From positions 14,306,842 to 14,370,841 of the forward strand of contig OX940861.1 of assembly GCA_954871525.1 (NCBI GenBank): 64,000 bases of DNA, written 5' to 3'. The first letter of the stretch is position 1. Every line of letters starts with the position of its first letter. Under the pieces are notes generated by a model. It saw only the letters and a list, made by a program, of their open reading frames with translations, was not told the origin of the DNA and searched no databases. This DNA comes from Parietaria judaica (Eukaryota; Streptophyta; Magnoliopsida; Rosales; Urticaceae). Below are positions 45,818 to 56,610 of the stretch, one piece after another. Both the position numbers and the translations under genes were made by a program.

Positions 45818-46613
45818 GGGTTAATTGCGGCAATAATGCACAACTTTTGGTCAAGAGGGGTTTTAGGTCCCCAACCCTTCAAAGTGTGGGAAAAAATACA
45901 CAACGTTTGTTGAATGTAAAATCCGTTGGTCCTTCCGTTAGGGATGTTAAATTCTGCTGATGTGGCATCGTTAAACTGCCAAATGGATTGCCAACTTGTA
46001 ATATTAATTACATAACCTAATTATTAAGAATAAATTAAAATATTTTAATTATGATTCAAAAAATAAATTTAAATTTAAATTAACGAGCAATACTTATTTA
46101 ACGCGTAGTTCCTATTTTTAAACTCATGCTTCAATATTATTCACATCTTTACTATGTCGTTTTTTAAATTACAGTTGTTTTTAATAATCGGTAGTTTTCC
46201 CAAAATTTTAGTCGTTTCTAATAAACCATCGTTATGTAATCTTTGTAAATTTTAGTCGTGTTTAATAATTTGTCATTTTTCAAATTTTTAGTCATGTTTG
46301 ACGATGAGTCTGTAACATTTTTAGGGGGGAGTAAAAATTATTTATTTAATTTAAAGTATTAATTTGTTTTTTGAATCATAATTAAAATATGATTTAATTT
46401 ATTCTTATTAATTAAGTTATGTAATTAATATTACAGTTGGCAGTACATTTGGCAGTTTAACGATGCCACATCAGCAGAATTTAACATCCCTAACGGAAGG
46501 ACCAACGGATTTTACATTCAACAAACGTTGTGTATTTTTGCCCTCACTTTGAAAGGTTGGGGACCTGAAACCCCTCTTGACCAAAGGTTGTGCATTATTG
46601 CCGCAATTAACCC
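45818..46613. mobile_element. Long-TIR Mutator-like element (796 bp)
   Basis: Both ends read GGGTTAATTGCGGCAATAAT inward. TIRs are almost perfect for about 170 bases and continue inverted to about 300 bases, leaving a short AT-rich centre. TTATTATTA flanks both sides (45809-45817; 46614-46622). ORFs at its ends translate the TIRs and are mirror images of each other (both end VGPSVRDVKFC). No transposase. Confidence 0.85.

Positions 46614-46653
<40 letters not shown>
46614..46653. repeat. (TTA)n microsatellite
   Basis: About 40 bases of TTA repeats directly right of the Mutator-like element; the target into which two neighbouring elements inserted. Confidence 0.9.
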
Positions 46654-46654
<1 letters not shown>

Positions 46655-46684
46655 CGTCTTTTTCGTTCAACAACAAATAATTTA

Positions 46685-47591
46685 TGGTTAGTTACGGCAA
46701 AAATACCCAAACTTTGGTCAATGTGCTTCCTATGTACTCAATCTTTAAAAGTGACGGCAAAAGTACCCAAATTGCGTTGACCGTGACATTTGCACAAAAA
46801 CGTTGAATTTTCCGTTAATGTCCGCCACGTGGCCGTTAACGGCAAAAATACCAAAAAAAAATTCTTTTATTTTTTGAAAAAAAAAATATTAATTTTTTTA
46901 ATTTATATTTTTTGAAATAAGTAAATTTTTAATTTTTTTTAATTGATATTTTTCTTTTCTTTTCTTGATTAGTGATAATTACTTGAATTCCAAATACATG
47001 AAATAACACAAAGGTTAGTCAAAACATCAGTTTGATTTCTTAATGTGCTTGTATAAGCTACATTTGCTGATCGACTTTTGTGTATTTGCTTGTATAAGCT
47101 ACATTTACAAAACATCAATTGATATCATGATCGAATTTTGTGTAATGCTATGTTTAAAATTCAAGTGGTAAGATAACTATAAAACTCATAATAATAAAAT
47201 GTTTATCAGCAAATGTAGCTTATACAAGCACATTAAGAAATCAATTGATGTTTTGACTAACTTTTGTGTTATTTCATGTATTTGGAATTCAAGTAATTAT
47301 CACTAATCAAGTAAAGAAAAAATATAAATTAAAAAATTAAAAAATAATTTCTTTAAAAAAATATAAATTAAAAATAATTAAAAATAATTTATTTTTTTCA
47401 AAAAAATAAATAAAAAAAGTTCGGGTATTTTTGTCGTTAACGGCCACATGGCGGATGTTAACGAAAAAGTTAATGTTTTTGAGCAAATGTCACGGTCAAC
47501 GCAATTTGAGTATTTTTGCCGTCATTTTTAAAAACTGGGTACACAGAAGCCACGTTGACCAGAGTTTGGGTATTTTTGCCGTAGTTAACAC
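46685..47591. mobile_element. Long-TIR Mutator-like element (907 bp)
   Basis: Left end TGGTTAGTTACGGCAAAAAT; right end inward GTGTTAACTACGGCAAAAAT. Exact 9-bp target duplications AATAATTTA at 46676-46684 and 47592-47600. Long inverted repeats include 'gacggcaaaagtacccaaat' and CGCCACGTGGCCGTTAACG. The interior, with CTTGTATAAGCTACATTTGC, is inverted as well. Confidence 0.88.
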
Positions 47592-47787
47592 AATAATTTA
47601 TATATAGGCAATTCCAGGTTTATTCTACGTAAGCTGCTCATACCCGTATTATAATTAAGAATCCTGTTTAATACGAAGCAATGTATATTAGATAATAATT
47701 TGATATATAATAGTAAGAATTACACGTACGCAAATAGTTAAAGTTGAGCCACGTGTTGACTTATAGTTATGACTTTGTACGTGGACT

Positions 47788-49564
47788 CAGTGGCGGAGCT
47801 AGTGTTGTGGCCGCCCCGCCCCGCCCCGGCATGTTAAACGGGCAGGCTTGACCCGCCCCGTTCAATGTGCGGGACGGGGCGGGTTTTGGAAAGGTCATCA
47901 AGTCCCACCCCGGCCCATGAACCCGAACCCACAATGTCACGGGGCGGGGCGGGCTTTTACGAGTCGAATTTAGTGGGCTTTCACGGGTCGAATTTAGTGG
48001 GCTTTTCAGAAACCATAACGAGTTGGGTTTTTATGGAGAGCGATACGTTTTTACGAAACCATTTTATTAAGAATTTTACAAGATATCGTGGGCCTTTAAC
48101 GAACAATAATACCTCTTTTTTTTTGTATTTGCTCGATATTCGAATATTTATTTTGAAAGTCGAGTAATGTAAATGTAAATAAATTCAATCGCATATTTAG
48201 AAATTCAAAGTTCAACATAGTGTTTAGACATTCAAAAATAAGATACACACTGCGCATATTAGAATTAATGAATGTTGAATTGATTCGTGAATTTCAAGAT
48301 GTAGAGGTTAAATAGTGAATATGAAAGTGATAAGTGAATAATAAAATGAGAATATGTGATTTTTAAATAAATTATTGAATATAAAATTAGAATAGTGATT
48401 TATGAAAGTGGCTAGTAATTATAAATTGTAAAGTTGAAACTAGTGAATTAAGAAATTATGTTTTATACATGAAATCGCTCAATGTTGTAATTGATTAATT
48501 CATTTTCAAACTAAAATTAAAATTAAAAAAAATATTCAAATCTATTAGTGAATTTTCAAATTGATTAATAAAGTTAAAATTGTTTAATTGAAAAATTAAA
48601 GAGCTACATAGAGTAATTTTTACAGTAAATTTTCTATAACAATAAAATATTTAGAGTAATTTTTTAATATTTTCACTAGTATTAGTATTACAACTTAATA
48701 GTTTTTTAATATAAAAATATGGTTTATGTGGGCTTTTAAAAGGGGCGGGGTAGGTTGGCAACGGGGCGGGTTTATGTAGGCTTTGGGGCGGGGCGGGATT
48801 TTGAACGGGATGGGGCGGGGCGGGCTTTTTGGGCGGGGCGAAGCGGGTTCGGGGCGGGCCTAGGAAAACATAACCCAGCCTGACCCTATTGATACCCCAC
48901 AAAAAAATGGGGCGGGGCGGTGCAAACTTGCTTTTTTTTTTACGAGTCGGGGCGGGTGGGCATGGGCCGGGCCGGCTCACTTGACACCTCTAGGCGGAGC
49001 CAGAACTTTAACTAAGAGGGGGCAAAAATTAGTAGACCATACATTTCAAAATAAAACTAGGAATTGAAACTACTATTATACATTGCAATTCAACTATTTT
49101 TTTATGAACTTTTGATTTATGAAAATAATTCATTAGGATCTCTATATGATTAGAATCCTCATAAATTTCAAAATAAAGCAAGACATTGAAACTACTATTA
49201 TACATTACATTACAACTATTTATTATGAACTTTTGATTTATGAAAATAATTAATTAGGATCTCTATATGATTAGAATTCTCATAAATTTCAAAATAAAAC
49301 GAGACATTGAAACTGCTATTATTAAAAAAAAAATGTAATAATAAAAACTGTTGCTAAAAAAAATTAAAAATATGTAGAGATTGAGAATTGAACTCAATGC
49401 TATAAGTTGGAGGAATAACAAGATTTCACTACACTATAGTGACATTTAGTCATCAAATGATATGTTTATTATTCATCTATAAACTTATTTAATAATATAA
49501 ATACATTAAAATAAAAAATAACGATCTCGGACCAAGTGGGGCGGCCGCTCCCGCTCCGCCCCTG
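47788..49564. mobile_element. hAT-like element with CAGTGGCGGAGC ends, carrying a nested element
   Basis: Left end CAGTGGCGGAGC, right end inward CAGGGGCGGAGC. The direct repeat TGGACTCA flanks (47782-47789; 49565-49572), overlapping the first two bases on the left. Interior includes a tandem pair around CTCTATATGATTAGAAT(T/C)CTCATAAATTTC (about 49140-49300). A GC-rich element (47800-48992) is inserted just inside the left end. No transposase. Confidence 0.75.
47800..48992. mobile_element. Nested hAT-like element, GGGGCGGGGC repeats
   Basis: Ends TAGTGTTGTGG and TAGAGGTGTCAAG (inward). Exact 8-bp target duplications GGCGGAGC at 47792-47799 and 48993-49000, created within the host element's left terminus. 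Both subterminal regions are made of CCGCCCCGCCCCG or GGGGCGGGGCGGG words, while the middle is strongly AT-rich. A Pro/Arg-rich ORF here (48651-48980, minus) is an artefact of the repeats. Confidence 0.85.
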
Positions 49565-49572
49565 TGGACTCA

Positions 49573-50068
49573 ACTGATCATATAAATTCTGATTACTAAA
49601 GAGCTAAAAAATCTTGGAGTGTAGCCCCGAAATGGAGACTTCTTGCGGAAATATATTACTCATTTTTGCTACCAATATCATTATTTAAATTCTCACCCAT
49701 TTAACAGACTTATAATACTTTTCTTATATTAAAATGTATGGTATAATAAAGGGAATACAGTAAAATAAAACATAGTACGATAAAAGTAATATTGATGATA
49801 CATGTTGACTGTACTACTATTTATTAAGTGTAGAGAGTTGTCGAGCCCGTGAAGAATTTTGTTATTTAGCACATTGTGAAGTGTGAATTCACCTGACTTG
49901 ACTTAAACTGAGTTTGATTTCACACATTATTGTATATGTCTAGTCCACTCATGCTTTGTCTTCTTACTACTATATAAATATAATATATATTAGTATATTA
50001 CTCAAGAAATATAAGATGAAAAGTCAGAAGCTATATAAATAAACTTTTAAGAATAACATACTAGAGTA
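49573..50068. other. AT-rich spacer
   Basis: Nothing recognised between two hAT-type insertions. Confidence 0.4.
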
Positions 50069-50468
50069 GACTAGAGTAGAGCTGAAACTCGCGATCGTAC
50101 TGTGGACGTCGCGATCGTCGCGACGCGTGTGGCGCGAATCGCGATGCGTCGCGATCGACGGGTGAAAATCGCGATGCGTCGCGACGCGTGGTCAAAATCG
50201 CGACCACGATCTGGTGATCCGCGTGAAATGCTCTCGCCCAATCAGAGCGCGACACGTGTGCTATCCGAGTGAGGGAAAAAGTTGTGTTTGTTGGTGGCGA
50301 AAATAACACTATTTTTACCCGAAATTTATTCCCCAACTACAATTATTACCCACTTTACTCGAATTTCAACCCTAAAATTTCAAATTTCAATATTTTTTCA
50401 CCCACTTTCTCCTCACAATTATTCACCCACCAAAAATAATTATTCACCCACCTCACTCTCTCCTCAAA

Positions 50469-50480
50469 CCCTATAAATAC
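50469..50480 (+). promoter_or_regulatory. TATA box of the hAT transposase gene
   Basis: CCCTATAAATACC lies about 150 bases before the start codon, followed by a pyrimidine-rich leader (TCTCTCAACTCTCTCTC). This spacing suits a plant pol II core promoter. Confidence 0.7.
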
Positions 50481-50620
50481 CACCTCTTCCTCCCTCATTT
50501 CTTCACCAACAATCTCTCAACTCTCTCTCAAATTCTCTCAATTCTCTAAGTTTTTTCCACTCTCAAGCTCTAAAGTTCCAAAGTTCTAAATTTCTCAATT
50601 TCTAAAGTTCTCTCATTAAT

Positions 50621-53600
50621 ATGTCTCGAAGAAGCGGCGGTAGTTCCGGGGGTCGAAGGGCGGCCAGGAATTTGCAACCCCAATTTCTACAAGGGGGAAC
50701 ATCGCAGCCTTGTCCCGACGACTACATTCCCGTTATGCTACCGTCAGAAATATTCCCTTCCCCTCCCAATCCAAATTATCCCGACGATACAATACGGTCT
50801 CTAAGACCTAGTCTAGTCCGGGCGTTGGCCCACCACCAAGCCAATCCCGAACGTGTGTCCCGAGAATTGGTCGACGCGGTGGCTCAATCTAGGGGGGGAA
50901 ATAACGATCCTTTTTTCAATCTCATGTTTCAACGGCACGCCGATTACGAATCTCAACGTCCCGAAGGTGCCGATCCCGACGAAACTCAACGCCCCGAAGA
51001 TGCCGATCCCGACGAAACTCAACGTCCCCATGATGCCGATCCCGACGACTTTCAAACGCCGCCCTCGGTCCATGGTTCAAATGTTGGGGTTTACAACCGC
51101 GGTTCTTCTCTACCTTCCAATCAAGATAGCGGTGAAGCCTCCGTTGCCCGTCCTCGACGTGCTCGACGTCCTTCAACCGGGTAATAACCTTTATTCATTT
51201 GTTTATTTCATTATTATTAATATTTATTAATTAATAAGTTAGTACTTAGTAATAATTAATTATTAATAATTAATAATTAATAAGTAATAAATAATAATTA
51301 ATAAATAATAATTAATTATTAATTATTAATAATTATTCAATAATAATCACTTGAAAGTCTTAGTATGCTCTATGGTTGCGGTTCCGACTGATCTTCCACA
51401 TCAGAAACGATTTCTTGAGATTTAATAATCATTTAATCATATTATCTTAATTATTTAATTTCGTTTAAAATATTTAACCTTAAATATTATAGTTTAATTA
51501 TTTTAGTTTAATTAATTAATTTGTCACGACTCTTGAAAGTCTTAGTATGCTCTGTGGTTGCGGTTCCGACTGATCTTCCACATCAGAAACGAATTTTCTT
51601 GAGATTTTTTAAGTTAACGGGATTAAAAATGGTAATTTATATGTGTGGTGATTATTATAAAGTTCTTAATGGAATACGGTGTCTTAGAAAGATTGGTTTT
51701 TAAATAAGGTTTGCTTTGCAATCTCCTCCAAGCTAGCCTGGGAACCTCGGGGAGTTCTGTCTAGAAAAGCTTGGGCCTAAAGCAAGATCATAGCATCCTT
51801 TCCAGTCGATCTGGCCGTGGAACCTCGGGGAGTTCCGTCAAAAAGAGCTTGATAATGATTTCCACACATAGAAAATACCATTTTTAATTTCGTTAACTCT
51901 TTTAATTAACTATATGAAATTTAATTAAATTAATATGATTAATATTAAGATCTAATAAATGTAATATTTTTTGTAATACTTAATTTATTATTAATCCGAT
52001 GTAATATTCCTTTGTTTTAACAGCGCAACTCCTTCGGCCCTGGCGTGGGGACGACCAAACACGGCCCCAGTGTGGCAATTTTTCCACGAAGATCGACGGT
52101 TGGAGAATGGCGAACGCATCAAACTCGCCACGTGCAAAAAATGCGGCAAAGTACTAGACGCAATGGGTGACCTCGGAACCGGATACTTGAAAAGACACGC
52201 AAGAGCATGCTTCCCGACCGGGCAGCTCGAAGAGGTAAACACAACACAGGTAAGTGCCCTTTCTGCAGTTGATTTACGGAAATGGACCCTCGAATGGATA
52301 ATTTCTACGGGCGTGCCGCTGAGTTTTGTCAAAAATCCCAACCATACCCGATATATGGAAAGGATTAATCCGACGTACCAGCAGTTTTCCCGTACAACTT
52401 ATACCCAAGACATGGAAACCGCATATGCTATGCAAAAAAACCTTTTGGTCGATTTTTTTAAAATGTCTAGCATAAACGTCGCTTTTACCACCGACCTGTG
52501 GAGCGGTCCAAGTTTAAACGACTATATGAGTCTGACCGCCCATTACGTAGACGACGAGTGGAATCCATGTCAAAGGCTTTTAAACCTATCGCCATTCGAG
52601 GGTCGTCATACCGGGCAAAATATTGCCGAAAAATTAATTGCATTATTTAATGATTGGGGTTTACAAAACCGGGTAATTTCCATTACCTTAGACAATGCCG
52701 CAAACAACAACGCCGCGATTTTAATCTTGGAATCTAGTTTGCCCGGTTCGCCATTTAAAAATATTTTACATCAACGTTGTGCTTGTCACATAATAAATTT
52801 AATTGCACGAACCGGCGAACATCAAATTGCTAACCATCTTGATAAAATACGCGGCATTGTTGATTGGATCCGGCATCCTCAAACCACCGGTAGGTGCAGA
52901 AAGTTTTGTAAAGACCACAATCACCGCGCTAACAAGTTTGGTTTAGATAATAATACACGTTGGAACTCTACATATTTAATGGTTTCAGTTGTTTGTAGAC
53001 AGCGGCTGCTGTTAGACCACTTCCTCGGGATGGAACTCGAGCCACAGAACCGGATCACGGAGGCGGATTGGGAAACGGCCCAAAAATTTACCCAATTTCT
53101 TAAACCATTTTACGCTATTACGCTAAATTTTTCAAACCAAAAAAGGCCCTCTTTAAACCACGGTCTTTCGGGTCTTTACCAAATTACGTGTGCTTTCAAA
53201 GAATTTGAAAATGACCCTATTATTTCTCCCATTATTCCGGGGATGATTACAAAATACCAAACTTACTGGGATCCACCCCCGTTTTCGTTTTGCTTCGGTG
53301 CTATACTTGATCCCCGTTTTTCGTTTACTTGGGGGGCAATGATGTTATCCTGCGGAGAAAACCTCGGGGTGGATTACCAGAATTATATTAACGTTGTTAA
53401 CGAAGCCTTTTTTGCATTGTACAGTGAATACAACGTCCGGTTCCCACAGTTCAACGCACAGGAAGAGCAAGGACAGTGATGGAGAGCCCAACGAAGACGG
53501 GACTAGCGTTTAGCCGGAGACTTAGGCAACAGATAGATCGCGGGGAAGCAGGGGAATCCAGCACGGGACCGGCACGGGCGGACATACCGGAAGCCGCACC

Positions 53601-53939
53601 GGCAGAAGTTAAGCGATACTACGGCCTACGGTTCGAGGACGATTCAGGCGAGTTCGGTGTCATAAAGTGGTGGAAGAATCAACGAGACAGATTCCCGATA
53701 TTGGCGAGAATGGCGAGCGATATACTGTCTATCCCCATTTCAAGCGTTGCTTCGGAGAGCGCATTCAGTAAGCTCAGTACGTCATAAACGACCGGAGGGC
53801 GTCAACCACCAACATACACGTCGAGCAAATAGTGGTGTTGAATGATTTGTTGTACCACAACCCGGTGATTGCCGAACGGTCCGACCAAACCGAACTGGAG
53901 CTAATGACTGAAAGGTTTAACGCCTTGTTCCCCGAGTGA
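50621..53939 (+). pseudogene. hAT transposase (BED finger, RICESLEEPER-like), two frame disruptions
   Basis: Nuclear DDE transposase of the Ac/hAT type. Exon 1 (50621-51180) encodes a Ser/Gly/Arg start and a Pro/Asp-rich region with PEDADPDETQR-type repeats. Intron 51181-52023 is GT-AG and joins in frame (Gly split as GG|C). Exon 2 from 52024 carries a BED zinc finger (CKKCGKVL ... YLKRHARAC), the RNase-H-like core with FTTDLWSG and ITLDNAANN (two catalytic Asp), and HQRCACHIINLIA. The frame ends at a TGA at 53477-53479, but coding continues one frame over (ESPTKTGLAF onward) to the dimerisation motif RMASDILSIPISSVASESAF. A second shift near 53770 leads to VINDRRASTTNI ... LFPE and a stop at 53937-53939. 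Two indels, rather than introns, best explain this; the element is probably immobile by itself unless the assembly is wrong. Confidence 0.88.
51350..51845 (+). repeat. Direct repeats inside the transposase intron
   Basis: A block of about 60 bases starting GAAAGTCTTAGTATGCTCT and ending CACATCAGAAACGA occurs at about 51353 and 51533. A second pair, GGAACCTCGGGGAGTTC, occurs at about 51740 and 51820. They lie entirely in the intron. Confidence 0.85.
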
Positions 53940-54565
53940 CGCAATGTAACCGCCAATGATGTGCTCTTTCCTCTCTTGGTTTTATGTCCCTAAGGAGGGT
54001 TTTACAAGAGAGGTTTTAGTGAGGCATCTTGTAATATTTACACTGAATATTTACAGCTTTCTTCCACCTTATTGTAATATTCACAATGAATAATACAACT
54101 TTTTTTTAAATATCTCGTCTTTTCGTATTTATTTATATGTTAAGTAAATTTGTTGAAATTATTAGTATGTTACAAACTAATATTTATTAACATATGTTAT
54201 TTCTTTAAAATTAAAATTAAAAATCAATATTATTAATATGTTACAAAATAATAAGTTATAACAAACTTTAATATTAATTTTGAAAAAAATACATTGTAGA
54301 TAACAAATTTAAATAATTAACTTACTTACATATAATTTTGAAATAATTAATAAAGTTTTAAAATTAAATTCGGGTAAAAAGTTAAAAAAAAATACATTTC
54401 AAGAAACCAGGTACTTTTGCCGCAAAAATAGCCTATAAAATCGCGAAAAATCGCGAACAACTACGACTCTCGGCGTCGCGACGAGTCGCGACCGGAACAG
54501 TCGCGATTTTTGGCGACTCGGTCGCGACTCGTCGCGACGCCGCGAGTCCCAGCTCTAGACTAGAG

Positions 54566-54851
54566 TGACTGTCAACTTTCAACTAAGGTTTCTAAGGCTA
54601 ATTTAAAGCCATTATTCATTTCTGAGTTATTCTTAAGTTTTTAATTACTTAATAGTTTATTTAAGATGGACGAATATATATTTTTTTTTTATCATCGTTA
54701 TCATTTTATAAATTATCATTTATCAACGACAAATTGGATAAATTAATGAAACCTGATAAATTCTAAACAAATTTTATAACATTGTTTGTTTATCGTTGAT
54801 TAAAAATTTATATATAATTTTGTTTGAAATACTGTAGATATCATGCATATA
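54566..54851. other. AT-rich spacer
   Basis: No features recognised. Confidence 0.4.
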
Positions 54852-55340
54852 ATTAGGGTTAATCGCGGCATAAGTCCCTAACCTTAGGCTAATTAGGCGG
54901 CATGGTCCCAAATCTATTTAATTGCGATAAAAGTACCAAAAGATGAGTTCCGTCCATATTAAACTGACGGTTGTTAGTCAAACGTGCCACATGACAGTCA
55001 AACATCCATGTGGCATTGCCAAATCAATTTTAAATAAAAATTGCCAAGTGACGGGACCCACAAATATATATTATTATTTAAAAAATTTAAATAAATAATT
55101 AAATTTAAATTAAAAAAAATATTAAAATGCCACTTGGAAATGCCATGTGGACATTAGGTGATGTGGCAATGTCACGTGGATGATTGATTACTATGTGAGA
55201 CGTTTGACTAACAAGTAACAACCATCAGTATAATATGGACGGAACCCATCTTTTGATAATTTTATCGCTATTAAATGGAAGTGAGGCTATACCGCTCATA
55301 TTGGCCTAAAGTTGGATATTTATGCCGCAACTAACTCAAT
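54852..55340. mobile_element. Foldback element of the GGGTTAAT(C/T)GCGGC family
   Basis: Left end GGGTTAATCGCGGCATAAGT; right end inward GAGTTAGTTGCGGCATAAAT. The TIRs share phrases such as GTTCCGTCCATATTA, and the pair of CCACATG/CATGTGG words. No clear 9-bp target duplication (ATATAATTA against AATTATTAT), so it may be old or its ends slightly misplaced. Non-coding. Confidence 0.65.
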
Positions 55341-56212
55341 TATTATGCCTATAGGGTTATCACTCATCTGCACATTTACTCTTTAATAAAATGATCACAC
55401 CTGAGTATAAAGATTATCACTCATTTTATTTTTCACATTTACTCCTATGTTTTTTTTAAAGGTAGTTTTGTTATTTTATCAGTATTGGATATAGTTAATT
55501 CGTTTGTAATAATGTCTCTACATATATAATTACATTTATATCACAACATAAATAACAAAATTAAATTAACTTTTAATAACTTAATAGAGCTGTGCATGTA
55601 TTATGTAGCGATAGAAAAAATCGTATTAGTTGAAGAAAAAATACCCCTAAAATGAAATAAACGGTGCTTGGAGTGGACTACTGTGAATTAAAACTTAAAT
55701 TATGAGGAATTTAACAAATATTCAGAAGAATAAGTATTTCCACGCTACGAAACCTGTTAATAAGATTTTGTGAAGAAAAACCGTCTAATATATATTACGA
55801 TCGTCACTAAGCACTTTGATCACGTTTCGAATCATATATATTACGTCCAAATAGTAAATAGAAATGGAACATGATATTTGAAAACCGTAATATTGAACGT
55901 TCTTATGTTTTCAATTTGTTTTTGACTCAGTGTTTATATAATTGTTTTCGATTTTATGAGAACCGAACCCTTGTATTTTTCGAATGCAAATTCAAATGTT
56001 TATACACTTTTAACTTGGTCTTATGAACACAACTTTTATCTGTTATATATGATTGTTATATATTGTAAATTACTTGTTCATTCCAATATAATACCAAACG
56101 ACTTATTCACAAATCACAATTATATTATGTATTGTAACAAGGTGTTTCTATTGGATAATTGAAATTTATAATCATACTCAATATTCCACTCCACAAAATT
56201 GATATACATAAA
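55341..56212. other. AT-rich spacer
   Basis: A 68-codon frame at 55956 has no recognisable family and AT-driven composition; not called a gene. Confidence 0.4.
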
Positions 56213-56221
56213 TTAAGAAAT

Positions 56222-56601
56222 GGAAACATGGCGACATAAGTACTCAAAATCTTTAAAAAGTTGACATTTAGTTCTCTTTCTTTTTTTTGGGTGGCGAAAG
56301 TTGCCAGACTCTTATTTTGTGTATTCCGTCATATTTCCGTCCAGAACCTCGCCATGTGTCACGTTTTTTAAACCCATTAAATATATAGCATTGTTTATCA
56401 TTGATAAATCACTTTATTTATTTATTTTATTAAAAATGATATATTTAATAGGTTTAAAAACGTGAAACGTGATGCGGTTCGGGGCGAAAACATGACGAAG
56501 CATATAAAATAAGAGTTTGGCAACTTTCGCCACTTAAAAAAAGAATGAAAACTTAATGTCAACTTTTTAAAGACTTTTGGTACTTATGCCGCCATTTTCC
56601 C
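56222..56601. mobile_element. Foldback Mutator-like MITE (380 bp)
   Basis: Left end GGAAACATGGCGACATAAGT; right end inward GGGAAAATGGCGGCATAAGT. Exact 9-bp target duplications TTAAGAAAT at 56213-56221 and 56602-56610. TIRs of over 150 bases include AAAAGTTGACATT and GGCGAAAGTTGCCA(A). Non-coding. Confidence 0.87.
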
Positions 56602-56610
56602 TTAAGAAAT

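Larger units (their letters stand above)
50077..54557 (+). mobile_element. Structurally complete hAT transposon (4.48 kb)
   Basis: Ends TAGAGCTGAAACTCGCG and TAGAGCTGGGACTCGCG (inward), 15 of 17 identical. Exact 8-bp target duplications GACTAGAG at 50069-50076 and 54558-54565. Both ends carry clusters of TCGCGAT and CGTCGCGACG words, likely transposase binding sites. A promoter-like T/C-rich leader with CCCTATAAATACC at about 50469 precedes the transposase gene. It is the only coding-size DNA transposon in the window. Confidence 0.93.

Noticed and set aside
45712..46710. Pair of mirrored ORFs ending VGPSVRDVKFC
   Set aside because: They are the two TIRs of one Mutator-like element read from each side, not genes.
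48651..48980. Pro/Arg-rich ORF
   Set aside because: Product of the GGGGCGGGGC repeats of a transposon end.
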